Below are positions 51,634 to 62,167 of a stretch of DNA of 64,000 nt, piece after piece. Numbering within the stretch: position 1 is the first letter of the stretch; each line of letters begins with the position of its first letter. The notes beneath the pieces were generated by a model, which did not search any database, was not told where the DNA came from, and was given only the letters and a program-made list of their open reading frames with translations. The DNA is from Cryptomeria japonica. Its lineage: Eukaryota > Streptophyta > Pinopsida > Cupressales > Cupressaceae. Position numbers and translations under genes: made by a program. The stretch covers positions 781,052,119 to 781,116,118 of the forward strand of contig NC_081414.1 in NCBI RefSeq assembly GCF_030272615.1, read 5' to 3'.

Positions 51634-53305
51634 TGTAGCGTCGTAAATTGTATGCACTTGCTAGGGTGGTACAATTTCACACCTAGTTTAGCACCCGCCT
51701 TGGCACATTTTGTATTTTGCATTGCATTTCCCCTTTAGCACTTAATTAATTAAATTAATTAGGTCTAAGGTTCTATTTTATCATTTCCTACATCATAAAG
51801 TTGGGCCCTTTCATTAAAGTGTGCCCTTTTCATTTTATTCCTCCTATACATCATTTAATCAAAAACCCTAATTAGGTCCTATTTTGAACTTGGGGGCTTG
51901 ATTTCGGGGGTCAAAACATCTCTAAATCACCTGTAACTTTTGGATTCTCTCTAAAATCATCATATCCGACAGTCCTGAAAATTTGGTGAAAAGTTGTCAG
52001 GACCATGGCGCCCGGAGTGCAACATGGTCCCGGACATTTTTCCCGAAATTTTAGGAGCGCGATCCAATCATAAAATAAAGCTTAACCCCAAGAAATTGGT
52101 GGGAGATTCAATCTCTAAGTCAGCCTAAAGTTGAAATTAAGACCTAGGGTTTCATACATAAAAGCTCTCTTTCCTCATTTGAAGGGATCGGATTTTTGGT
52201 TTTGAGGAACTTCATATGCAGCGAAAGAGCAGATCTTTAAAGACTTCAACAACATTCAACATCCTTCTATCAAGCATCTATCAAGTTCATTCATCCACTT
52301 AGGCCTTGGAAGACATTGAAGAACAATAGGAGATTACCGACTGAAGATTGGCTTGTACTCCTCCCTTGAGGGTTGGGTATGATTTCATGTTGTTTTCATG
52401 TCTTTGCATAAGCTTCAATATATCCTTTATTCATGCTTTAGATCACTTTGCAGCTTGATTTAGAGCATTTACATTATCATTTACAAGCAATTAGGGTTTA
52501 CTTTCTAGGTTGCTCTAGTTTGCTTTCTTGCATTTAAGGACCTTGCACACACACTAGGTCTGCACACACAATACATTTTACAATACAACTTGGCTATTCA
52601 TGGAGGTGGAAATCACTGAAGTGGGGGTTTGACTAAGGCAAAACCCTATATAGCCGCCCAAACACCTTTTCAGATATAAGTGCAGGTTTCGGGACTTGGA
52701 CGACGCCGCAAGTTGCAGATCCGGGAGAAGCAAACTGAGACCGACCTTCGCACCAAATTTCAGAGCAAAAGACTAGGACAGGGGCATGGGGTGCCCTGGT
52801 CCTGCCAGGACAGGGGCGCTGGGCGCCCTGGTCCCTGGGACAGGGGCGCTGGGCGCCCTGGTCCTCCTGACAGACAACATTTTCAGCATTTTTGACAGCT
52901 TTTCCAGAGTGCAAAACAGCAGTTTCCAGAGCAGTTTCAGGGGCAGAATCAGGACAGTGGCGCCCGCGCCCCCGTCCCGAACATTTCAGTCAGATTTTAA
53001 CTCCGGGTATGCATTTGCATTCTTGTCTTGTCCTTGTGTTTACAGCTTTCCATCATTTAAGTTCAATTCTATAATCTTGTTATTAGTTCATACTTGCACT
53101 TTGGGGTTAGGGATTGAACTTGCATCATTTCATCTTTCAATTACAACAAAGGAATAGAAATCCTAATAGGTAGCCTGTGGCTCTCTCTTCCACAAGAAGA
53201 AGTAGCCAATTGTGTGATACCTCTAGGCTCTTTCGTATTCCACAAGTGTGTGGTTGAAAGTGAGATTAGGGCATGTTTGCTTAGTGTCACTTTTTCTCCC
53301 ACACA
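51634..53305 (+). repeat. 5' LTR of the non-autonomous gypsy element
   Basis: Contains an ATTAATTAAATTAATTAGG palindromic stretch (51746-51764), a TATA-like CTATATA at 52646, and a GC-rich minisatellite at 52776-52868 with three units of the type ACAGGGGCGCTGGGCGCCCT. Short frames here (for example at 52786) are accidental. Confidence 0.95.
52776..52868 (+). repeat. GC-rich minisatellite within LTR
   Basis: Three ~30-bp units, each with GGCGCTGGGCGCCCTGGTCC, an internal palindrome (GGGCGCCC). The first unit is changed to GGCATGGGGTGCC. The copy in the other LTR is at 59696-59788. This is very GC-rich for the surroundings. Confidence 0.9.
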
Positions 53306-53327
53306 TTTTGGTGAACCCGACGTGAAC
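53306..53327 (+). promoter_or_regulatory. Candidate primer-binding site of the gypsy element
   Basis: TTTTGGTGAACCCGACGTG immediately follows the LTR. The TGG start fits pairing with a tRNA CCA end. I do not assign the tRNA. Confidence 0.6.
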
Positions 53328-53638
53328 TCCAATCTTCTCTAATTCTGATTTATGTTTTCAAATTTGAGTGTTTTCAAATTCAAATTTGTATTTCAAAGTT
53401 TTTCTTGCAAGATTCAAAAATTTAGAAGAAAATTTTTGTTAAAACCCTAATTTTTCAATTCAAAGTTGAACTTGTGGATAGCTTAATTGGGATCAATAAT
53501 TTCAAATCTGATTTAGGAACTCATTTGAATTATAAATTTCATTTTCTAAATCTACATTCTAAGTGGTTGCATTGTTTAAAATTGAACATTTCCTTCTATT
53601 TTGCATGTGTTATCATTTGAAAGAGGAAAATTGTTGTC

Positions 53639-56600
53639 ATGATGCATTCATTTCATAGATGTGATAATGGGTTGGCTTCCCTTGTTTCAATTTTTCCTTC
53701 TTCTAAAGAACCTCCCCCCATCTATAACAACATTTTAGTGCCTAAAAGAGTTGCTACCAATCCCTTTGAGACTCTCCCATGCTCTAAGGATGAAGACTTT
53801 AAGAGTGATCTTGACAATTCTCCTAAAATGTGCCCTTCCTATTTAGCTATCCTAGAGGAAGAGAATGATATCATAAACACCTTTCTTAATGTTACTTCAC
53901 CTTCCCTACATGATGCCTCTCTAAGTGAAAAGGTATTGATGGACATTGACTTATTTTCTCCTAAAGTTGGTCCTTCCAATGGGGGCATGTTAGTGCAACA
54001 AGAGGTTATGAACACTTCTTTCAAAGATCTCCTTCCTAAGCATGAATCTTTGGAGAAATATGTTCATGTTCCTCCTAAAAAACACTCCCTTCATGAGGAT
54101 CCTTTTGTGCAAGAAGATGACATGATCCCTACATTTCCTAGTGATGGCATTTCCTTTTCCAACAAAATTCCCATTAGAGATGATGAATTAATGATAAATG
54201 CTTACCCTTCTCCTAAAGTTTGTCTTACCCATAAGCATCCCTTAGAGAAAGAAGATGAAATAATAAGCACTTTCCTTAATTCTCTCTCCCCTAAAGATCA
54301 TATTGAACATATTTTGAGGAAAGAGGATGAGTTTAACACATCTATTGATGCTCTTCCTCCTAAGGATGAGGAATTAATAAACAATGTTATCTCCTCTCCC
54401 GAAATTGACAATACTTCAAACATTCCTTTCAACAACCTCACTATTTGGGATGAACCATTGGAAGAAGGTGTAGATTATTCTCTACCCCATGAGAGAACCC
54501 TAGCCAAAGGGGATGAAATCAAGATTGAAAAATCCCTTGATAGTTTCTCACCTTCCTTGAATCTCAATTATTCTCCCTCTAAAAATAAAGCATCTCCCTC
54601 TCCTCAACTTGGTTCTACTCATAAGGAAACCCTAGTTCAAAGCAAGATGGTTAACATCTCTTTCAAAGATCTCCCTCTCAAAAGTGAGACTTTAGAGAGT
54701 AATGTTGATCCTTCTCCTAGAGAGTTTATTCCCCATGTAGATCCTTTGATGATAGAGGATGATATGACCTTTCCTAGTATTACTCTCCCTACTAGAACAT
54801 CAATGCCTATTCCTTGTCTCTCTCCTAAAATTGATTTAATCCATGATAAGATTTTAGTGCAAGAGAAGACTATCAATAATTCTTCCAACACTTTTGTTCA
54901 TTCCTCTGAACCATCCTCAATCAATTTGATACGTGTGAATGAAACACCTAACAAACCTCTCTTCACTGTCCAAGGTGCTTGTTCTTCTCAAAATTCTCAA
55001 CCTTTAAATAAGCCTATCTTAGTGGTTCGAGGTGGTTATGCTAATGATTCTTTTTGCACTCCTAAGAAACCTATTATTACTGTGCAAGGAGGTTATTCTT
55101 CTAAGAGCCCTTATGAGTATGCTAAGCAACTGACTAGAGAGAGTTATCATGCGGTTGCCCATACCTATAACACAAGAAACAATAGGCAACCTAATCCTCC
55201 TCCACTTATTCCAACTTCACTTCCTCCTTCCCAACCTATTCTTCCTCAAGCTCCTCGTATTTCACAAGTTCTTGGTAAGGAATATGATCTCATAGAACAA
55301 CTTAAAGCTACCCCTGCTAAGATATCCCTTTGGGATTTGATTCAAACTTCTTCCGCTCATCATGGAATGTTACAAGATGCCTTGAAAGATTTGAATGTTC
55401 CTCCACTGAATACATCTAGTAATATAGCATCTTTGGTTAACTCTGTGATGAATCCTAAAGCTCAAATTGTGTTTACCCAAGATGAGTTGCCTACTAGTGA
55501 AATTCAACAACAATATGATCCCTTGATGATTGTGGTTATCATAAATGACACGGCTATAAGACGAACACTAGTAGATAATGGCTCTGGCCTTAATGTGTGT
55601 AGCATTAATCTATTGCATAAGATGAATGTGGATACATCCCTTATTGAGCCTGACTCTCGTCCCATTCGAGGCTTTGATAATGTGGCTAAGTCTTCATTAG
55701 GTATTATAACCTTACCCGTCACAGTGGGACCTGTTACTTTGCCTACTCCTATCCATGTTATGTCGGGAAATTTAACATACAACTTGTTATTAGGGAGACC
55801 TTGGATTCACAGTATGCAAGCTATCCCCTCTACATTGCATAGACAAGTTAAATTCATTTATAACAATAAGACATATACCTTGATAGGTGATACTAATCTT
55901 CAGGCTTGTTTGCAAACATCTACTTCCAAAGGGAGTTCTTCTAAGCCTTCCTCTTCTAGTGATGACTCATTAAAGAAGATACCTATGGATGAATCATCAC
56001 CCTCTAATAATCAAAATTCTTTGGATGAGTCTGAAGCTCCTAAAGAAGATCCTTCTCGACTTGAGTTTACACATGAAAAGGCTTTTGATCCTGAGAACGT
56101 TCTCGCAGAAGAGGATTGGGGATCCCTTGATTTTAATCCCACCTGTGTAGGTGAGTGTAGGGTTCCTCCTAGAGAGCTTAAAGTTAAAGAGAAGGAAGAA
56201 ACTAGAGATCAATCAGTCTTACCTGAACCTATGAGCAATAATTTTGTGGCCGCTTCTCAAACTTCTTCTCCTCACACCTCTAATTCTAAAGAATTTGATT
56301 CTTTGTCTTATGAAAAACCACCTTCTCTTCCTGAAATGGCTGATCGTTATGGTCGTGGTTTTCGCATTTTTGCTAAGCATGGGTATCATGGAAATGGTTG
56401 TGGTGCTCATGAACAAGGGATAAAGGTTCCTCTAGAGACTAATTTTCACAATTATGCCTTTGAACTCGGCTATAATCCCTGCAAACGTACCAAAGCATCT
56501 AAAAGACCATCTCTCAATGTGAATGCTATATTTAGTAGTGATGATGATCTCACTTCAACTAAATCATCTTCTACTTCTATCAACTCTCATTCCCCTCATA

Positions 56601-56866
56601 AGGAAATCTTGGCGATGAACAAATCTCTTTATGACTCCCCTCAAATTTCTAAATCCACTTATGAATCTTTATCTCCTATTCATCACAAAGTCCTTTCCTC
56701 CAGGGATAAGGCTCTAATAAATTATACTCATCTTTCTTCTAAGATTTCTCGTAACTGTCCTTCTTCAATTTTTATCACTTTATACATGTTTTTGATCTCA
56801 CTTATAGTTGAGCATTTAGCATGTCATATTCAAATACCTCATTCAATCTATCATGTCTTTAAATAA
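53639..56866 (+). CDS. 1075-residue protein with retropepsin-like and G-patch-like regions
   Basis: ATG-ATG start at 53639, ~330 bases after the LTR; no stops for 3.2 kb. Residues ~1-440 are low complexity, with a recurring ~40-residue theme (SPK, then H..L..EDE.I.TF, then LPPK). Residues ~440-500 carry three NKP..VQGGY-type repeats, and ~520-560 are proline-rich. Residues ~570-740 match the protease region of Tat/Ogre-type plant gypsy elements: VDNGSGLNV at 645-653, with Asn after the catalytic Asp where Gly, Ser or Thr is usual, and YNLLLGRPWIHSMQAIPSTL from residue 714. A degenerate G-patch, GYHGNGCGAHEQGI, is at 915-928. The extreme C-terminus is hydrophobic (IFITLYMFLISLIV). I see no zinc knuckle, RT or integrase. 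It probably represents a gag-protease-type product of a non-autonomous element. The role of the N-terminal half is unknown. Confidence 0.85.
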   Translation: MMHSFHRCDNGLASLVSIFPSSKEPPPIYNNILVPKRVATNPFETLPCSKDEDFKSDLDNSPKMCPSYLAILEEENDIINTFLNVTSPSLHDASLSEKVLMDIDLFSPKVGPSNGGMLVQQEVMNTSFKDLLPKHESLEKYVHVPPKKHSLHEDPFVQEDDMIPTFPSDGISFSNKIPIRDDELMINAYPSPKVCLTHKHPLEKEDEIISTFLNSLSPKDHIEHILRKEDEFNTSIDALPPKDEELINNVISSPEIDNTSNIPFNNLTIWDEPLEEGVDYSLPHERTLAKGDEIKIEKSLDSFSPSLNLNYSPSKNKASPSPQLGSTHKETLVQSKMVNISFKDLPLKSETLESNVDPSPREFIPHVDPLMIEDDMTFPSITLPTRTSMPIPCLSPKIDLIHDKILVQEKTINNSSNTFVHSSEPSSINLIRVNETPNKPLFTVQGACSSQNSQPLNKPILVVRGGYANDSFCTPKKPIITVQGGYSSKSPYEYAKQLTRESYHAVAHTYNTRNNRQPNPPPLIPTSLPPSQPILPQAPRISQVLGKEYDLIEQLKATPAKISLWDLIQTSSAHHGMLQDALKDLNVPPLNTSSNIASLVNSVMNPKAQIVFTQDELPTSEIQQQYDPLMIVVIINDTAIRRTLVDNGSGLNVCSINLLHKMNVDTSLIEPDSRPIRGFDNVAKSSLGIITLPVTVGPVTLPTPIHVMSGNLTYNLLLGRPWIHSMQAIPSTLHRQVKFIYNNKTYTLIGDTNLQACLQTSTSKGSSSKPSSSSDDSLKKIPMDESSPSNNQNSLDESEAPKEDPSRLEFTHEKAFDPENVLAEEDWGSLDFNPTCVGECRVPPRELKVKEKEETRDQSVLPEPMSNNFVAASQTSSPHTSNSKEFDSLSYEKPPSLPEMADRYGRGFRIFAKHGYHGNGCGAHEQGIKVPLETNFHNYAFELGYNPCKRTKASKRPSLNVNAIFSSDDDLTSTKSSSTSINSHSPHKEILAMNKSLYDSPQISKSTYESLSPIHHKVLSSRDKALINYTHLSSKISRNCPSSIFITLYMFLISLIVEHLACHIQIPHSIYHVFK

Positions 56867-58553
56867 CATTAATGGCTATTATGTTGCTCATCATTATGTG
56901 ACATTGGTAGCTCATTTACTGGGGGCTCATTGTCATTCATGATGGTACAATTTCAAGTGCAATCATATTTTTGAAGCAACATAATAGCCTAATTTTCTAT
57001 GTTATCTCTTGTTTCTATGGGGACAAGAGTGATTTCATACATCTCTTCTTTTGCTTATGTCCAAATCTCTCCCTAGAAGATTGTGTAAGTCCTTCTCATT
57101 GAGGCAATGATCTTTCCTTATTTTTATCTAAGGATCCACTTTTTCCTATTCCGTGGATGGTGCAAACTTTATTATTTGATGTTATTCCTTGTACGCATTT
57201 GTTGTTGTTTGTTCAAGGATTCTCTTTTACAAGGGGTGTAACTCCTTGACTACAACCTCTTTTGCACTTGGTAAAATACATCCATAATGAATTCACCCTC
57301 CCAATTGGGTTAAAAAAAGCGTCATCCTTCATTAAGTATCACTTTCACCTCGCAAAAGAAGGAAGTATTGCATTCTTATTCTCTTCTTTGTCTTATTCTA
57401 GAAGATGTTATATTTGTCTAAGATAATTCCTCTCGGGGATAGGTGTCTTTTGTACAAAGATCTCTTCTCCTCTAAGGATCTCCTTTACACATATTACAAG
57501 ATATCCCTTTTCAACTATCTTATCCTTGCTTAAAGAGTGTAAAACTCTCTTGCTTGGATCTATGACATTGTTGCATTTTTTGGGTATCTTCTTTGGTAAT
57601 AAAGGTAGGTATCCTTGTTCTACTTTACTTATGACATAAACATTACACTTTTTGAGCAATGGGTCATTCTTGGAACCAGAGCACAGACTCTTAAAGCGAG
57701 ATGTCTCCATTTTTCTTTTATGCAAGCTGATTATTCTCGGAACCAGAGCACAGACTCTTAGAGCGAGATGTCACGCTTTTGTACTATACATATACAGGTT
57801 GTAGCATACTCGGGCATAGACTCCTATGAGATGCTTCTAACCTCACTTACACACACATGCACGAGGTTGAGTGGAACTAGCGGCATAAGGCTAGACTTTC
57901 TCACTCTCCTCCCTTACATGGATCACCTAGACAGACTCTAGGGGCTAGTTTTCCATGTCCTTTTTCCCATGGATCACCTAGACAAGATCTAGGGGCAAGA
58001 ACTCCATGTTTTCTCTCTCACTATTCTTCTCATGGATCACCAATGTGTGTATTCATGCTTTTTTCCTTTCTTTTCTTCTCTTTGCATTTTGTTTCCATTT
58101 ACATCCTTCATCTTGTGTTAGAGAACTTTCAAATTGTCACACTCTTTGTTGTGTTGGAATTGAGATTTAGTCCTCTTTCTTACCAAATGATTCTCCATTA
58201 GATTTTGATCTCATATCAAATCTTCTTGTGAGCATTTGTCATCAATATTCTTTAACAATTCGAAGTGGTAAACATGATACCCTGTTTCAACTCACTAAAA
58301 TTAGCAAGCCGAAATAGGGGGGGGCATATAGCTACCCTCGAATTTTCATCACCTTCCTTAGTAAGCATTAGGTGATTTTGTGATCTAACGTGTGTTTTGT
58401 AGGGTGCGGTTCCTAACTGTGTACTGCAGATACCGCTGGGGGCTTCGTTCGACAGACTTATGGATATATCCTTTTTCAAATAATGTTTACTTTTCTGTAC
58501 TTTATCTTGCATATGCACGTAGTGTTCATATGACCGCTAAAGTGGGGGCTAAA
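56867..58553 (+). other. 3' non-coding interior of the gypsy element with short repeats
   Basis: No coding trace. A 39-base block (GGAACCAGAGCACAGACTC is its core) occurs at 57669-57707 and 57734-57772. CATGGATCACCTAGACA followed by CTAGGGGC occurs near 57918 and 57968. The polypurine tract GCTAAAGTGGGGGCTAAA (58536-58553) ends it. This is where an autonomous relative would carry pol. Confidence 0.8.
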
Positions 58554-60225
58554 TGTAGCATCGTAAATTGTACGCACTTGCTAGGGTGGTACAATTTCAC
58601 ACCTAGTTTAGCACCCGCCTTGGCGCATTTTGTATTTTGCATTGCATTTCCCCTTTAGCACTTAATTAATTAAATTAATTAGGTCTAAGGTTCTATTTTA
58701 TCATTTCCTACATCATAAAGTTGGGCCCTTTCATTAAAGTGTGCCCTTTTCATTTTATTCCTCCTATACATCATTTAATCAAAAACCCTAATTAGGTCCT
58801 ATTTTGAACTTGGGGGCTTGATTTCGGGGGTCAAAACATCTCGAAATCACCTGTAACTTCGGGATTCTCTCTAAAATCATCATATCCTACAATCTTGAAA
58901 ATTTGGTGAAAAGTTGTCAGGACCATGGCGCCCGGAGTGCAACATGGTCCCGGACATTTTTCCCGAAATTTTAGGAGCGCGATCCAATCATAAAATAAAG
59001 CTTAACCCCAAGAAATTGGTGGGAGATTCAATCTCTAAGTCGGCCTAAAGTTGAAACTAAGACATAGCGTGTCATACATAAAAGCTCTCTTTCCTCATTT
59101 GAAGGGATCGGATTTTTGGTTTTGAGGAACTTCATATGCAGCGAAAGAGCAGATCTTTGAAGACTTCAACAACATTCAACATCCTTCTATCAAGCATCTA
59201 TCAATTTCATTCATCCACTTAGGCCTTGGAAGACATTGAAGAACAATAGGAGATTACCGACTGAAGATTGGCTTGTACTCCTCCCTTGAGGGTTGGGTAT
59301 GATTTCATGTTGTTTTCATGTCTTTGCATAAGCTTCAATATATCCTTTATTCATGCTTTAGATCACTTTGCATCTTGATTTAGAGCATTTACATTATCAT
59401 TTACAAGCAATTAGGGTTTACTTTCTAGGTTGCTCTAGTTTGCTTTCTTGCATTTAAGGACCTTGCACACACACTAGGTCTGCACACACAATACATTTTA
59501 CAATACAACTTGGCTATTCGTGGAGGTGGAAATCACCGAAGCGGGGGTTTGACTAAGGCAAAACCCTATATAGCCGCCCAAACACCTTTTCAGATATAAG
59601 TGCAGGTTTCGGGACTCGGACGACGTCGCAAGTTGCAGATCTGGGAGAAGCAGACTGAGACCGACCTTCCCACCAAATTTCAGAGGAAAAGACCAGGATA
59701 GGGGCATGGGGCACCCTGGTCCTGCCAGGACAGGGGCGCTGGGTGCCCTGGTCCCTGGGACAGGGGCGCTGGGCGCCCTGGTCCTCCTGACAGACAGCAT
59801 TTTCAACATTTTTGACAGCTTTTCCAGAGTGCAAAATAGCAGTTTCCAGAGCAGTTTCAGGGGCAGAATCAGGACAGTGGCGCCCACGCCCCCGTCCCGA
59901 ACATTTCAGTCAGATTTTAACTCCGGGTATGCATTTGCATTCTTGTCTTGTCCTTGTGTTTACAGCTTTCCATCATTTAAGTTCAATTCTGTAATCTTGT
60001 TATTAGTTCATACTTGCACTTTGGGGTTAGGGATTGAACTTGCATCATTTCATCTTTCAATTACAACAAAGGAATAGAAATCCTAATAGGTAGCTCGTGG
60101 CTCTCTCTTCCACAAGAAGAAGTAGCCAATTGTGTGATACCTCTAGGCTCTTTCGTATTCCACAAGTGTGTGGTTGAAAGTGAGATTAGGGCATGTTTGC
60201 TTAGTGTCTCTTTTTCTCCCACACA
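58554..60225 (+). repeat. 3' LTR of the non-autonomous gypsy element
   Basis: Same length as the 5' LTR with substitutions only at the ends and spread through it. Many differences are C/T or G/A exchanges. The TATA-like CTATATA is at 59566. Confidence 0.95.
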
Positions 60226-60459
60226 CCTACCCACACCTATTTCCTACCTACCCTTGTTTCTTATTGAGCCACATGTCATATTTGTGTGCTCATACATATC
60301 CCTAGCCTTACCTATATAAGCAGGCCTCTATTCATTGTATGTAACTATTGAACAATTATTGATCATTTTCTATTGATGAGAATACAGTTTATTCTTGTCC
60401 CATATTATGTCTCTATCTTGCACATTTCATTGACCTCTTGATCTTGGAAAAATCCAACA
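60226..60459 (+). repeat. 5' LTR of copia element D, second half
   Basis: Resumes with the CCTAC duplication, carries TATATAAG at 60313, and ends AATCCAACA just before the primer site. With 51400-51633 the undisturbed LTR would be about 460 bp. Confidence 0.85.
60313..60320 (+). promoter_or_regulatory. TATA box of copia element D LTR
   Basis: TATATAAG ~140 bases before the LTR end, followed by CAGGCC. It fits the core promoter position of short copia LTRs. The gypsy insertion lies ~90 bases upstream and would separate it from LTR enhancer sequence. Confidence 0.7.
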
Positions 60460-60472
60460 TGGTATCAGAGCT
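60460..60472 (+). promoter_or_regulatory. Primer-binding site of copia element D
   Basis: TGGTATCAGAGCT directly follows the LTR CA end. This is the standard initiator-methionine tRNA primer site of plant copia elements, here unchanged over TGGTATCAGAGC. Confidence 0.95.
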
Positions 60473-62167
60473 ATTTGGGGCTTCATTGATTCGTCTTGAA
60501 GAGGCATTATTGCGATGTTAAGAGGCAGATCTGAGAAGCATCATCATTTGGAGGCGTCCTAGACCAGATCCGACCTCTCCATTGCGTCCAGAAGGCCGTT
60601 TCCATGAATTTTGGTTATAAAGTTGGCCTATTTTGGTGAGAAATTTTTTTTCTCCATTTTTACCTATATTGAACGGATTTCGAAATTTTTTTATTAATAT
60701 TCGGAAAAAAAAATTTCTTTTTTCTGAAAAATTGTTTTGAAAAATTGAAAAATTGAAAAAAAAATCATCAAAAAAAAATTGAAAAGCAAAAAAATCAAAA
60801 CAAAAATATAGTTTTTGGGGGGTCCGCAGACCCCCCCCCGTGATCCACAGTTTTTTTGTAGATGTACCAGTCTGCGCATTGTACGTGTGCCGCCCACAGA
60901 GTACCCTGCGCAGTGTACCACGCGCCAACCGTACGTCATCGCTACCGCCCGCCAAGTCCTCCGGCTCCACCCGTCCGCTCCCGGTCACCACCGCTACTCG
61001 CAAGCAGCGCCGTCTGCCGCCCGAGCCGCGTCCTCACCCGCCGTCTGCAGCATCGTTCCCCTCACGACCTCGCAGGTTCTCCAACAGCCGCTGCGCCTCC
61101 CGCGTCCGTCCGAGCGGCGCTTCTCGCCACCAGTCTGCGCAGACTCTAAAAAGACTCCACCTGCGACGGACTCCGGTGTGCCTCTGCTTGCCGCCGACGC
61201 GCTTCCTCCCGCAGCGCCTCCACCACCGCTGTCGTCCGCTACCGCCGCCTCTCAGCTCGGCCAGCTCCTCCGCCACGCAGAGTCCAGGCCAGCAAATCCA
61301 TGCCCGCCACATGGCAGGAGGCCACTGGCCCGTGGACATAAAATTGCCATGTCATATCCATACGGGAGACACATCATCTGCCACATCAACAGTACGGACG
61401 GTACAATCAGCAGGCCGAGTCATTCGTCCGTACGGTACGGACATCTAGTCAGCAGGGCGAAGTTTTCACGACGGTCATATGGCCATCAAATTTAACACAA
61501 TGAATTGCTGATGTCAGCGCCACATCAGTAGGGTTTGAAAATTTTTGGACCCCCTCTCATTTGCATTTTTGATTTTGCAGTTCAACTTCAAATGGCCATA
61601 ACTTGCTCATTTTTGCTCCTTTTTGGGTGTAATTTTTTTTGAAATGGGCTAGAATTTCATGCTCTCCGTAGTGGTGATAGAATTTTTTGATTTTGATGCA
61701 TGGATTTTTCAGAAAATGAAGTTTTTGGTGACTGTCCCTGAGTAATCCCAGTTTTTGCAACTTTAGAGGCTTCATTTGGGGTCATCCGACCTCCTTTTTA
61801 GGTGCCGTTTTTTTTGAAAGTGCGTATTTTTTTGTCTACTTTCACATGATGCTATCAGATTGATGTCGCTGTAAGTAGAAATTGTACTTTCAGATCTTAG
61901 CCATTTTTGGCTATCTTGGTACTTGTATATTTGCTTGAATCTCAGTTAGATTCATTGCACTATTGATTGAAGTCTCTTGTATCTCATTTGGGAAGTTGTA
62001 AAATTTGCATCATAAGCCCACTTTGCCTTGTTTTGCAAGTGGCTCATTGTAATCGCACTAAGTATAAAGTGCCAAAATCATCACTTTAGGGGGGGTACTT
62101 TGATTGATTGAATTTGGGGGGTGTCTCTTGTGCTTTTGTGCTCTTGTGTTCTTTCCTTTTTGCTGCT
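60473..62167 (+). other. Long leader of copia element D with A-rich and GC-rich blocks
   Basis: About 1.7 kb between primer site and gag. 60640-60810 is very A/T-rich. GGGGGGTCCGCAGACCCCCC (60817-60836) is a strong hairpin. 60880-61330 is a GC- and CpG-rich block unlike the rest of the window, in which several frames stay open by chance (226 codons at 60815-61495). CCGTACGGTACGG near 61430 is a short palindrome. The overlapping open frames are proline- and arginine-rich, with no domain. Confidence 0.75.

Larger units (their letters stand above)
51634..60225 (+). mobile_element. Non-autonomous Ty3/gypsy-type element, structurally intact
   Basis: 8592 bp. LTRs at 51634-53305 and 58554-60225 are both 1672 bp, start TGTAGC, end CCCACACA, and show roughly 45 mismatches by eye (about 97% identity). 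CCTAC directly precedes (51629-51633) and follows (60226-60230) the element, a perfect target-site duplication. The interior has a primer-site candidate, one 1075-codon ORF and a polypurine tract, but no reverse transcriptase, RNase H or integrase. It must therefore move with enzymes from an autonomous relative. Confidence 0.95.

Noticed and set aside
52633-53157. Frames of 70-123 codons repeated at 59498-60077
   Set aside because: They are inside LTRs and include the GC minisatellite. Their presence in both copies reflects LTR identity.
60518-61495. Overlapping frames of 161-226 codons on both strands, Pro/Arg-rich
   Set aside because: They sit in a CG-rich block where stops are rare, lie in the leader of copia D, overlap one another and show no domain.
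62108-62167. Upstream extension of copia D gag with a hydrophobic start
   Set aside because: The extension has no ATG and begins with TTG; the copia gag N-terminus fits the ATG at 62168.
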